The notes below the pieces were generated by a model, which saw only the letters and a program-made list of their open reading frames with translations, was not told the DNA's origin and did not search any database. From NCBI GenBank assembly GCA_903870815.1, contig CAIQEI010000019.1:1-32263 (forward strand): a stretch of DNA of 32,263 bases, read 5' to 3'. This DNA is from an uncultured Verrucomicrobia subdivision 3 bacterium (lineage in GTDB: Bacteria > Verrucomicrobiota > Verrucomicrobiia > Limisphaerales > UBA11358). The number at the start of each line of letters is the position of its first letter. The first letter of the stretch is position 1. Both the position numbers and the translations under genes were made by a program. Shown here in pieces: positions 24,578-31,721 of the stretch.

Positions 24578-26284
24578 ATGACCCAATTCAAAACCTCGCA
24601 CCTGCTCCTGCTGCTGCGGGTAAACGCCCGGCATAGCTGGCGGCGGCTGCTCTCGGTGCGCAAACAATCGCGGCTGCTCACGGGCATCATCAGCGCGTTC
24701 ATGGTCGGCTACCTGGTGCTCGCGTTCGAGCTGTTTTACCACGGCCTGCAATTCATCGCCAAATTTCCCGGCCTTGGCGCGGTGCTGACGGAACGGCTGC
24801 TCTTTACGCTGTTCGCCTTTTTGTTCGTGCTGCTGCTGTTGAGCAATTTGATCATCAGCTACACCAATTTGTTCCGGAACCGCGAGACGGCTTTCCTGCT
24901 CTCGCTGCCGGTCTCCAACCAAACCATCTTCAACTGGAAATTCATCGAGTCGAGCATCCTTGCGTCGTGGGCATTTTTGTTCCTGATCGCGCCGCTGCTG
25001 GTGGCCTTCGGGCTAGTGCGCGGGGCGCCGTGGCATTTTTATCCGGTGACGGCGCTGCTCACCGGGCTGTTCATCATTTTGCCCAGTGTGTTCGGCTCCG
25101 CGCTCGCCATCGGCATCGGCCGGCATCTGGACCGAAAAAGTTTTCAAATCCTATTGCTGCTGTTCGCCGTGGTGCTACTGGCATTCGTGGCGTTCTGGTG
25201 GAAGACGAATCCGGCGGACAACGACCTGCTGGACAAGCGCACGCTGGAAGCGCTGGACCGGCTGCTCGCTAAGACGCGGTTCACCCTGTTCCCTTTTCTG
25301 CCCAGCTACTGGCTTTCCAGCGCGGTGATGCAATGGGCCGAGGGCATCCTGAATAACGCCGTCTTCTTCGCAGCGGTGCTGTTGAGCAACACGCTGTTCT
25401 TCGGCAGCGTGGCCTTCACGCGGTTCGGCAATCTCTTCTACGACACCGCGTCGGCGGTGCAAAGTCGGGCCGGCGGTGGCTTCAAGTTTAATTTCCTCTG
25501 GGCCACCGACCGCGGTTCCGCCACACCCGGCCGGCTCGAATGGCTGTTTGAAAAAATTCCGCTCCTGGCCGCCGACACCCGCGCGCTGGCCGTAAAGGAC
25601 CTGCGGATGTTCTGGCGCGACACCACCCAATGGGGCCAGTCCGTGATGTTCTTCGGCCTGCTCGGCGCCTACATCATCAACCTCCGCAACTTCACGCAGC
25701 AGCTCACCAGCCCGTTCTGGATCCACGCCGTGGCGTTCCTGAACCTCGGCGCCTGCGCGTTCAACCTCGCGTCCGTCACCACGCGGTTCGTGTTCCCGCA
25801 ATTTTCCCTCGAAGGCCGGCGGATGTGGATTGTCGGCATGGCACCGATGGGTCTGGCGCGCGTCGTGAGGGTCAAATACTGGCTGGCCAGCGCGCTGTCG
25901 CTCGCCGTCACGCTGATGCTGGTCACGCTATCGTGCCACCTGCTGAAAATGCCCTGGAGCGACGTCGGGTTTTTCGGCGCGGTCATCACCGTGATGACCT
26001 TCGCTCTCAACGGCCTCGCCGTCGGCCTGGGCGTGCTGTATCCGAACGTGAATGAAACCAACCCGAACAAGATCGTCAGCGGCTTCGGCGGCACGCTCTG
26101 CTTCGTGTTAAGCTCGATCTACATCATCGGCTCGCTCGCGCTGCTCGTGGTGGGGGGCGGCGGGTTTCATCCGCACGTCGGGCTGGCATTCCTATGCATC
26201 GCCGGGTTTGTGCTGCTGTCGTTCATGATTGGCTGGCTGCCCATGAAGTGGGGGCTGAAGCATCTGAAGAACTTCGAGGCGTAG
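24578..26284 (+). CDS. Large ABC-2-type exporter membrane protein
   Basis: This 568-residue integral membrane protein has about ten to twelve hydrophobic segments. Examples are GIISAFMVGYLVLAFELFYH near residue 35, LLFTLFAFLFVLLLLSNLII near 80 and ILLLLFAVVLLAFVAFW near 195. The last pair lies near the C-terminus. A soluble region at about 285-345 contains AVKDLRMFWRDTTQWGQSVM, which resembles the membrane-proximal loop of ABC-2 exporter permeases. FRNRETAFLLSLPVSNQTIF is also seen in that group. No ATPase gene is adjacent, so its energy partner is elsewhere or missing. The start is ATG 24578; GTG 24566 and TTG 24530 are in frame. It follows mqnE by 68 bases. The stop is TAG. Substrate unknown. 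Confidence 0.75.
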   Translation: MTQFKTSHLLLLLRVNARHSWRRLLSVRKQSRLLTGIISAFMVGYLVLAFELFYHGLQFIAKFPGLGAVLTERLLFTLFAFLFVLLLLSNLIISYTNLFRNRETAFLLSLPVSNQTIFNWKFIESSILASWAFLFLIAPLLVAFGLVRGAPWHFYPVTALLTGLFIILPSVFGSALAIGIGRHLDRKSFQILLLLFAVVLLAFVAFWWKTNPADNDLLDKRTLEALDRLLAKTRFTLFPFLPSYWLSSAVMQWAEGILNNAVFFAAVLLSNTLFFGSVAFTRFGNLFYDTASAVQSRAGGGFKFNFLWATDRGSATPGRLEWLFEKIPLLAADTRALAVKDLRMFWRDTTQWGQSVMFFGLLGAYIINLRNFTQQLTSPFWIHAVAFLNLGACAFNLASVTTRFVFPQFSLEGRRMWIVGMAPMGLARVVRVKYWLASALSLAVTLMLVTLSCHLLKMPWSDVGFFGAVITVMTFALNGLAVGLGVLYPNVNETNPNKIVSGFGGTLCFVLSSIYIIGSLALLVVGGGGFHPHVGLAFLCIAGFVLLSFMIGWLPMKWGLKHLKNFEA

Positions 26285-26383
26285 GCCGATTTGCGATTTG
26301 CGATATACGATTTACGTGCCGCCGAAATCGGGTTGCAGCTCTTATATCGTAAATCGGATATCGTAAATACGATACGGTTCTGG
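26285..26383. repeat. Inverted repeat, second copy of the TTTACGATTTACG family
   Basis: CGATTTACG (26308-26316) is inverted as CGTAAATCG (26348-26356). Further GATTTGCG, GATATACG and TATCGTAAAT phrases lie around them. The element fills the whole gap between the convergent ABC-2-type gene and coaB and may serve as a two-way stop for transcription. It resembles the copy at 20301-20374, including a GCCGAAATCGG-like centre. Confidence 0.8.
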
Positions 26384-27037
26384 CTAAGAACAACGAGGCA
26401 GCTTCTCCAGCGCGGCAAACAACTTCTCTGCCGAGGCCAGATGCTTCTGCGCGGCAGCTGAAACCAGGTGGAATCCCTTGCCGTAAGCCGGGCCGTTCGC
26501 CACGCAGTGATCGGTCGCGCAATCCGCGAGCTGTTTTTCCGCCGCGCATAACACGCTCGCGCGGGTGCCGTCCGCTTCAAATTTCCAGCCGATGATCTTT
26601 GCCTGCGGAAACCAGCCGCGCAGTTCTGCGATGATTTTCGGTGTCGGCACCAGCTCAACGAACAGGTTGCCCTGGCGCGTAGAAATTTTATTGGCCGCCT
26701 TGAGCGCGGTGAACTCGCCGGGTTTCTTTTCCGAGTAGATTTGGCCAAACGCAAAATCACTCACCGCCGCCGCGTGAAAAATGGCGTCCACCTTTTTGCC
26801 GGAAAACGCCTTCAGCCTGGCGCGCAAATCCGCCGTGGTGGAAAACATTTTCACCGACTGCGCCCGCCGTTGGCCCGCGTAAGTTGCGGTTTCGCCGATG
26901 AGCAGCGTCACGCGATGGCCGCGCGCGGCGAGAAAATTGGCGAGTTCCGTGCCCAGCCGGCCCGTGGAAAAATTCGTGAGCCGGCGCACGTCGTCCAGCG
27001 GCTCAAAGGTGGGCCCGGCAGTGACGATGCAGTTCAT
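26384..27037 (-). CDS. coaB: Stand-alone phosphopantothenoylcysteine synthetase CoaB
   Basis: CoaB joins 4'-phosphopantothenate and cysteine in coenzyme A synthesis. In most bacteria it is fused behind CoaC in CoaBC (about 400 residues). Here only the CoaB part is present, as 217 residues. It starts directly with NCIVTAGPTFEPLDDVRRL; the TNFSTGRLG segment carries the Asn that anchors the acyl-cytidylate intermediate in CoaBC. HAAAVSDF and the Lys-containing LKAANKIST region follow as expected, then IGWKFEAD. No CoaC flavin domain lies next to it; CoaC is presumably encoded elsewhere. Its ATG is 9 bases after the thrS stop, so the two form an operon. The stop is TAG. Confidence 0.88.
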   Translation of the reverse strand: MNCIVTAGPTFEPLDDVRRLTNFSTGRLGTELANFLAARGHRVTLLIGETATYAGQRRAQSVKMFSTTADLRARLKAFSGKKVDAIFHAAAVSDFAFGQIYSEKKPGEFTALKAANKISTRQGNLFVELVPTPKIIAELRGWFPQAKIIGWKFEADGTRASVLCAAEKQLADCATDHCVANGPAYGKGFHLVSAAAQKHLASAEKLFAALEKLPRCS

Positions 27038-27046
27038 GCCGCGAGG

Positions 27047-29140
27047 TTAAGCCCGCCGTTCGCGGATCGCAGCCAAAATATCAGCCACGGCTTCGGCCTT
27101 CGGCTTGGAGCCGACATTGCCCTTGCCGTGCAGACGCACGCTGACCGCGCCAGCCTCCAGGTCACGACCGCCGATGACCAGCATCGTATGGACGCGCAGC
27201 TTTTCCGCTTCGGCGATCTTCGCCTTCATCGGGTCGCTGCCGTAATCGCCGGCCACGCGGACCCCCTGGGCGCGCAGTCCGTTCACAATGTCCTTGGCGT
27301 ATTGGATGAGCGGGGCGGACGCCGGATCGCCTTCCGCGCCGATGGTGATAACGCGCACCTGATCCGGCGCGAGCCAGAGCGGGAAGTTGCCCGCGTAATG
27401 CTCGATGAGGAAGCCGATGAACCGCTCGTGCGTACCGAGCGGCGCGCGATGAACGCAGAGCGGCGTCTTGTTAGAGTTGTCCTTGTCGCGGTAGGTCAGG
27501 CCGAACTTGGCGGGAACCGCGAAGTCCACCTGGTTCGTCGCGATGGTGAATTCGCGGCCGATGGCACTCCAAACCTGCACGTCAATCTTCGGCCCGTAGA
27601 ACGCCGCCTCGTTGGCGACCTCCACGAAGTTAATGCCGGATTCGATCAACACCTTGCGCACCATGTCCTCGGTTTTTTTCCACAGCTCCGGCTCGTTGAC
27701 GTATTTCTTGCCGAGCCCTTCCGCTGCGTGCGTGCTAAAGCGCATCTGGTATTTTTCGAGGCCGAAGATTTTGAAATACTTCAGATACATGTCGTTCACG
27801 GCGCGGAATTCGTCGGCGAACTGCTCCTCGGTGCAATAGATGTGGGCGTCGTTCATGTTGAGCGAACGCACGCGCATGAGGCCAAACAACTCGCCGCTCT
27901 GCTCGTAGCGATAGCAGGTGCCGTATTCCGCGAGGCGCAACGGCAAGTCGCGGTAACTGTGCGGTTCCGCCGCAAAAATACGGTGATGATGCGGACAGTT
28001 CATGGCTTTGAGATAATAACGTTCACCCAAGCCATCAATCTGAGCATCAAGTTGCTCAAAGCCCTCTTTATTCGATTTGTCTGCGGCATATGCAGCTGCG
28101 ATCGTCTCCAACTGACTCATCGCTCCAACTGAGTAACTTGAAGATTTCTTAAATTGTTCTAGAAAATGTTCAACATAACCCGGTTCAGTGCCACGCCGGA
28201 GATAAGACCGGAATTCAACAAGTTGATCTCTAACCTCTCGGTCTTTCTCCTCAAGCAGATTAATCGGCGGAAACATTGAGTCCGCGTAGTAAGGCAAGTG
28301 GCCGGAGGTCTTATACATTTTCTCCCGGGCCAGATGCGGCGTGCGGACGCGGACGTAGCCGGCGGCGAATTCGGTTTCCTTGGCCAGCTTCTCCAGTTCC
28401 TCGACGAGCACCGTGCCCTTGGGCAGCCATAGCGGCATGCCCGGCCCGACAAATTCCGTGTCGATCGCGAACAGCCCCATCTCCGCGCCGATCTTGCGAT
28501 GGTCGCGCTTCTTCGCTTCCTCCTGCATCTTCAGGAATTCGTCGAGTGAGGTCTTGTTCTTGAACGCCGTGCCGTAGATGCGCTGGAGCTGCGGGCCTTT
28601 TTCGTCGCCCTTGTAATACGCGGCGGCCACGCTGGTGAGCTTGAACGCGCCGATGTTGCCGGTGCGCATCACGTGCGGCCCGGCGCAGAGGTCAAGGAAA
28701 TCGCCGTTCTTGTAATAGGAAATCGGTTCGCCTTCGGGAATGGCTTCGAGATTGCCGATCTTTAATTTGCTCACATTGCCCGGCCGCCCGGCGAGCCCGC
28801 CCAACCGTCCGCTCTGCGCGTCGGCAATGGCCTGTTCGCGGGTGACGATGATTTTCTCGAACGGGTTGTTCGCCTTGATCTCTTTCTTCATCTCCGCCTC
28901 AATTTTCTCAAAATCCTCCGGCGATATGCGGTGTGGCAAGTCCACGTCGTAATAAAATCCGTTTTCAACCGGCGGCCCGGCGGCGAACTGCGCTTCCGGC
29001 CAGAGCCGCAGAATGGCGGTGGCCATGACGTGGGCGGCGGAATGGCGGATGCGCTCCAGCTCGGTCATCCTGGCGCGGTCGTCCAGGGTTTTGCGTTCGG
29101 GATCCGGAGCGGCGGGCACGGGTTGTGGTTCAGCAGACAT
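27047..29140 (-). CDS. thrS: Threonyl-tRNA synthetase with catalytic-domain insertion
   Basis: This class II enzyme charges tRNA-Thr and edits Ser-tRNA-Thr. The 697-residue protein lacks the usual N-terminal TGS domain and begins with the editing domain (about 25-220): His33 and His37 in HSAAHVMA, and Cys152 and His156 in DLCAGPH. The catalytic domain begins near residue 225. Zinc ligands are Cys382 (NCPHH), His433 (NDAHIYC) and His564 (CVHRAPLG). Motif 2 is around RLAEYGTCYRYEQSGELFGL, and the anticodon-binding domain is about 590-697. Oddity: residues 294-371, between MFPPI and GERYYLKAM, are an extra in-frame segment of lower GC than the rest. The start is ATG 29140 without a clear Shine-Dalgarno. 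coaB follows after 9 bases. Confidence 0.95.
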   Translation of the reverse strand: MSAEPQPVPAAPDPERKTLDDRARMTELERIRHSAAHVMATAILRLWPEAQFAAGPPVENGFYYDVDLPHRISPEDFEKIEAEMKKEIKANNPFEKIIVTREQAIADAQSGRLGGLAGRPGNVSKLKIGNLEAIPEGEPISYYKNGDFLDLCAGPHVMRTGNIGAFKLTSVAAAYYKGDEKGPQLQRIYGTAFKNKTSLDEFLKMQEEAKKRDHRKIGAEMGLFAIDTEFVGPGMPLWLPKGTVLVEELEKLAKETEFAAGYVRVRTPHLAREKMYKTSGHLPYYADSMFPPINLLEEKDREVRDQLVEFRSYLRRGTEPGYVEHFLEQFKKSSSYSVGAMSQLETIAAAYAADKSNKEGFEQLDAQIDGLGERYYLKAMNCPHHHRIFAAEPHSYRDLPLRLAEYGTCYRYEQSGELFGLMRVRSLNMNDAHIYCTEEQFADEFRAVNDMYLKYFKIFGLEKYQMRFSTHAAEGLGKKYVNEPELWKKTEDMVRKVLIESGINFVEVANEAAFYGPKIDVQVWSAIGREFTIATNQVDFAVPAKFGLTYRDKDNSNKTPLCVHRAPLGTHERFIGFLIEHYAGNFPLWLAPDQVRVITIGAEGDPASAPLIQYAKDIVNGLRAQGVRVAGDYGSDPMKAKIAEAEKLRVHTMLVIGGRDLEAGAVSVRLHGKGNVGSKPKAEAVADILAAIRERRA
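28028..28261 (-). other. Low-GC in-frame insertion within thrS (about 78 codons)
   Basis: By hand count, 108 of the 240 bases at 28021-28260 are G or C (45%), against 42 of 60 (70%) at 28321-28380 in the same gene. The segment encodes residues 294-371: a charged helical run (NLLEEKDREVRDQLVEFRSY), then GYVEHFLEQFKKSSS, then ETIAAAYAADKSNKEGFEQL. Ordinary ThrRS has only a few residues here, between the MF of the substrate-side loop and the Y-x-L-K-x-M-N-C-P zinc segment. It has no intein splice residues (no Cys/Ser start, no terminal HN) and no stop codon. Confidence 0.8.
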
Positions 29141-29151
29141 GCAACCAGTTT

Positions 29152-29180
29152 AGCCACAGAGCCACAGAGGGCACAGAGAA
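29152..29180. repeat. CACAGAG repeat phrase upstream of thrS
   Basis: The unit CCACAGAG occurs twice and GCACAGAG once in direct succession just before the thrS start. I recall this phrase (AGCCACAGAG...) as a short dispersed repeat in many environmental genomes. Only this copy is in the window. It may lie in the thrS leader. Confidence 0.6.
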
Positions 29181-29234
29181 AAATTGAGTGGAAACCGATT
29201 CAGGGTTGCCCAGCGGCAACAATTCAGCGGTGCC

Positions 29235-29693
29235 TCACCCGCGCAGACGCGCTTGGAGATCGTAAACCTGCTGCATCACGTGGAAGCTGATGGCAATGGG
29301 CTGCGGGACGGCTCTGCGGGCGACGGCGCGGGATTTGGGCGGGCGGGAAGCCAACGATTCGCGGATTTTTTCCAGCTCGCCATGGTCGAGCCAGATGCCC
29401 CGGCACTGGGGGCAGCAATCCATGACGACGCCCGAGCCGAGGCTGTAGAGCTTTTTCTCCAAGGTGACCGCCTCGCATTTTGGACAACCACGGACATCGT
29501 CATCATGCACGCGCACGGCCGGGTCGTGGCGGAGACTGGCAATGCTGGCGTCGGGGTCGGGATGCTCGCGGTTCACGCGGGCGAGTTCGCGATGGTCGAA
29601 CCAGATGCCGCCGCAGCCGCCATCGCAGCCGTCAAGCGTGACGGTGCCGGCTTTGAAGCGGCGCAACGGACGCAGGCAAGCGGGGCAGTGCAT
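29235..29693 (-). CDS. Protein with two zf-TFIIB-type zinc ribbons
   Basis: This 152-residue protein has two copies of the zf-TFIIB zinc ribbon. The first is at about residues 1-40 (MHCPACLRPL with CDGGCGGIWFDHREL). The second is at about 68-112 (GCPKCEAVTL with CCPQCRGIWLDHGELEKI). Each has a CPxC pair and a second Cys pair before G-I-W-x-D-H-x-E-L, the family hallmark. The C-terminal 40 residues are basic and without motif. Proteins of this kind are common, usually with one ribbon, and of unknown role; zinc binding is very likely. It is codirectional with the MFS gene upstream and thrS downstream, with repeat phrases in both gaps. No signal peptide or membrane helix is seen. Confidence 0.82.
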   Translation of the reverse strand: MHCPACLRPLRRFKAGTVTLDGCDGGCGGIWFDHRELARVNREHPDPDASIASLRHDPAVRVHDDDVRGCPKCEAVTLEKKLYSLGSGVVMDCCPQCRGIWLDHGELEKIRESLASRPPKSRAVARRAVPQPIAISFHVMQQVYDLQARLRG

Positions 29694-29814
29694 AGGTTCA
29701 GGTCAGCGGCAAGGGTCGTCGCCAAAACAAAACGGCATTGGATACAACCGGCCGCGCATGGCGGGAATTAACCACAACGGCGCGAAAAAGAAAAGCGGAA
29801 GAAATGCCGGGAAG

Positions 29815-29837
29815 ATTCAACTTTCAACGCTCAACAC
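29815..29837. repeat. Half copy of the AACATTCAACG repeat family
   Basis: ATTCAACTTTCAACGCTCAA here matches the arms of the 703-789 element (AACATTCAACGCTCAAC) with few changes. It lies in the gap between the MFS gene and the zf-TFIIB gene. The remainder of this gap (29694-29888) shows nothing that I recognise. Confidence 0.65.
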
Positions 29838-29888
29838 ACAATGGGGATGACGGGGCAACGATTCTTGGGAATTGAAGGTTGGAGGCAT

Positions 29889-31067
29889 TTACTGCCCAGC
29901 CCGGCCGTTTTTCCAGACGGCCAGCATCGCACCGAAGCCGCCCAGCAACAGGACGCCGACGGCAAACGCGCCGGCGTTGGCGGAGTGCGCCGCGAATTGC
30001 AGCGACAGCGCGCCGACCGCCGGGCCGAGGCAGTTGCCCGCGCCGATGGCCGCCTCGTGAATGCCACCGTGCGCGCTCTTGGTATCGCCCGCATCCATGG
30101 AATAAAAGAGAGATGAATAATAAATCAGGCCGATGGCCAGCCCAAAAAACAGCTGGGCGACCAGCAAAACCGCCAGGTTAGGCACGATCAAAATGGTGGT
30201 GAAGGACAGCACGAGCGCGCCGAACGCGGTCACCAGCCAGCGGAAGCGATAATGCCAGCCCGGCCAGCGCCACAAGGTCACAAAGGCCGCCAGGCGCACA
30301 AAGCACCAGAGCGAGCAGGCGAAGCCGGCAAACATCGGCGTTAGCTGGAATTTTGTCGCGAGGCCGGGAAGCTCTGCCACCAGCGTGTTGATGGCGATAT
30401 AAGCAAAGGGATTGGCTAGCCACGCGAGGCGCAGGAACATTTTCGCGCGCGCCGGCGCGGGCCGGTCAGCTCCGGGCGGCGGGAAAGCTTCCGCCTCCGC
30501 CGGGGCCGGCGGCGGCAGTGTTTCCAGCCAGAACAGCAAGGCAAATTGCGCGACGATGATTCCGGCCGGGAGGTAAAAAATGCTGTGGTACCCGAGTTTT
30601 TCGATGAGTGTGCCGCCGATGAAAAACGCGAATGCATTGGTGGCCGCCCAGACGATGTTATACATGCCGACGACATGCGGGACGAGCTCGGGCGTCTCGC
30701 CATCGCACAAGAGCGCCTCCAGCACCGGCCACGTGAAACACATGCCGAACGTGACGACCACCGCGCAGATGATCACGCCCGCCGCCGAGGCCAGTTGCGA
30801 ACCGGCGAGCAATCCGCCGGCCATGACGCCGAAGCCGAGCTTGAGCGCGCGGTAGTAACCCCAGCGCTGCGCCAGCCGGCCGGCCAGCCATGAGCACACC
30901 GCGTAGCAAAAACCCAACAGCGCGGCGACGGCGAGGTTGGCCTGGTTGGTGAAGCCGAACCGGTCGTGCAGTAGGAAATACAGGTAGGTAAAAAAGAGAA
31001 CCGTACCGAAGGAATTCAGGCCTTCGATGGTAAAACCAAGCGACTGGCGTTGTTGGCGGAGGGACAT
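29889..31067 (-). CDS. Major facilitator superfamily transporter
   Basis: This 392-residue protein has about twelve hydrophobic segments in two halves, split by a polar loop at about residues 190-210 (ETLPPPAPAEAEAFPPPGAD). The first half carries WLAGRLAQRWGYYRALKLGF, the MFS loop 2-3 pattern G-x-x-x-D/R-R-x-G-x-R/K. The second half includes ATFQLTPMFAGF-like helices and LFYSMDAGDTKSAHGGIHEA, with GNCLGPAVGAL. It is an inner-membrane secondary transporter; the substrate cannot be told, and drug, sugar or nucleoside types are all possible. The start is ATG 31067, without a clear Shine-Dalgarno. It is 41 bases downstream of the NUDIX gene, with a partial repeat copy between. Confidence 0.87.
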   Translation of the reverse strand: MSLRQQRQSLGFTIEGLNSFGTVLFFTYLYFLLHDRFGFTNQANLAVAALLGFCYAVCSWLAGRLAQRWGYYRALKLGFGVMAGGLLAGSQLASAAGVIICAVVVTFGMCFTWPVLEALLCDGETPELVPHVVGMYNIVWAATNAFAFFIGGTLIEKLGYHSIFYLPAGIIVAQFALLFWLETLPPPAPAEAEAFPPPGADRPAPARAKMFLRLAWLANPFAYIAINTLVAELPGLATKFQLTPMFAGFACSLWCFVRLAAFVTLWRWPGWHYRFRWLVTAFGALVLSFTTILIVPNLAVLLVAQLFFGLAIGLIYYSSLFYSMDAGDTKSAHGGIHEAAIGAGNCLGPAVGALSLQFAAHSANAGAFAVGVLLLGGFGAMLAVWKNGRAGQ

Positions 31068-31069
31068 CG

Positions 31070-31094
31070 GAATTTACGATTGGCGAATCCGGAT
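31070..31094. repeat. Partial copy of the TTTACGATTTACG family
   Basis: GAATTTACGATTGGCGAATCC matches one arm of the copies at 20301 and 26285 with the same leading AATTTACGATT. There is no partner arm here. It occupies most of the 41-base gap between the NUDIX and MFS genes. Confidence 0.5.
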
Positions 31095-31108
31095 TTGTTA
31101 TAAGTGTT

Positions 31109-31591
31109 TCAAGCCGCAATCCGCCCTCGCCCTTCCGAAATTTCCCCGATGGCTTGGCGGCAATACCATTTCACCGCGTCGGTCATCGGCGGGGAGAGTT
31201 TTTCCAAATCCGCGGCCGAACACCAGCGGATGTCGTGATGTTCTTCGGTCGCGAGTGTTACCGTAGCAGAATTTCTCGGCCGCGCCCAATAGATCAGGCC
31301 GATGTGTTCGTGCGTGTCGCTGATGCGGTGGATGTCCAGAAAGCGCGGCGCGATGAGCGCGCGCGTGCCGGGCGAAGTCGTGGGCGGTCGTTCGCCGAGC
31401 AGTTCCACGTCGAGTCCGCTTTCTTCCTTCGCCTCGCGCAGCGCGGCCTGTTCCGGATCCTCGTCCAGTTCGATGTGCCCACCGAGCGGCAGCCACTTGT
31501 CGAGCTTGCGATGATAGATGAGCAGAATCTTGCCGTCGTGAACGATAAAAATCGCGACGGTGAAATCAATTTTCTCGTGGATGTGCGCCAT
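31109..31591 (-). CDS. NUDIX hydrolase
   Basis: From ATG 31591 the protein has 160 residues. The NUDIX box is canonical: GGHIELDEDPEQAALREAKE followed by ESGL, matching G-x5-E-x7-R-E-x-x-E-E-x-G. LIYHRKLDKWLPLGGHIE is typical of the MutT/ADP-sugar group. HHDIRWCSAADLEKL near the C-terminus is the usual closing strand and helix. The substrate is unknown. The frame extends to a TTG at 31615, but that part overlaps the inverted repeat at 31608-31670, so 31591 is preferred. It is transcribed toward the MFS gene, 41 bases away. It differs from the NUDIX protein at the left end, whose box has two extra residues. Confidence 0.9.
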   Translation of the reverse strand: MAHIHEKIDFTVAIFIVHDGKILLIYHRKLDKWLPLGGHIELDEDPEQAALREAKEESGLDVELLGERPPTTSPGTRALIAPRFLDIHRISDTHEHIGLIYWARPRNSATVTLATEEHHDIRWCSAADLEKLSPPMTDAVKWYCRQAIGEISEGRGRIAA

Positions 31592-31607
31592 GTTGCCGGA
31601 AAAATTT

Positions 31608-31670
31608 AACAACAAAGGCGCGAAGGCGCGAAGGAAGATTTTTACTTTGCGTCTTGGCGCCTTTGTTGTT
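31608..31670. repeat. Perfect 14-bp inverted repeat, family AACAACAAAGGCGC
   Basis: AACAACAAAGGCGC (31608-31621) is exactly inverted as GCGCCTTTGTTGTT (31657-31670). A tandem GAAGGCGC unit follows the left arm. The element lies between hcp and the NUDIX gene, before the hcp terminator hairpin. I recall the phrase as a dispersed intergenic repeat. Confidence 0.85.
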
Positions 31671-31675
31671 CAAAC

Positions 31676-31700
31676 AAAAAGCCCCGGCTTGCGCCGGGGC
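31676..31700 (-). terminator. Rho-independent terminator of hcp
   Basis: GCCCCGGC (31681-31688), loop TTGC and GCCGGGGC (31693-31700) form an 8-bp perfect GC stem. On the minus strand it is followed by five T (complement of 31676-31680). It lies 21 bases after the hcp stop. Confidence 0.88.
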
Positions 31701-31721
31701 GTGATGTTTTTCGGCGAATCG

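Noticed and set aside
26741-28132. Long open frame (463 codons) on the plus strand opposite thrS and coaB
   Set aside because: It is antisense to two clear genes, and its translation is rich in Arg, His and Val as expected from the reverse of GC-rich codons. It matches no family. The same holds for the long frames opposite gspE, gspD and the ABC genes.
28028-28261. Intein or self-splicing intron in thrS
   Set aside because: About 78 codons is too short for an intein, the splice-junction residues are missing, and the frame is fully open. No intron core is evident.
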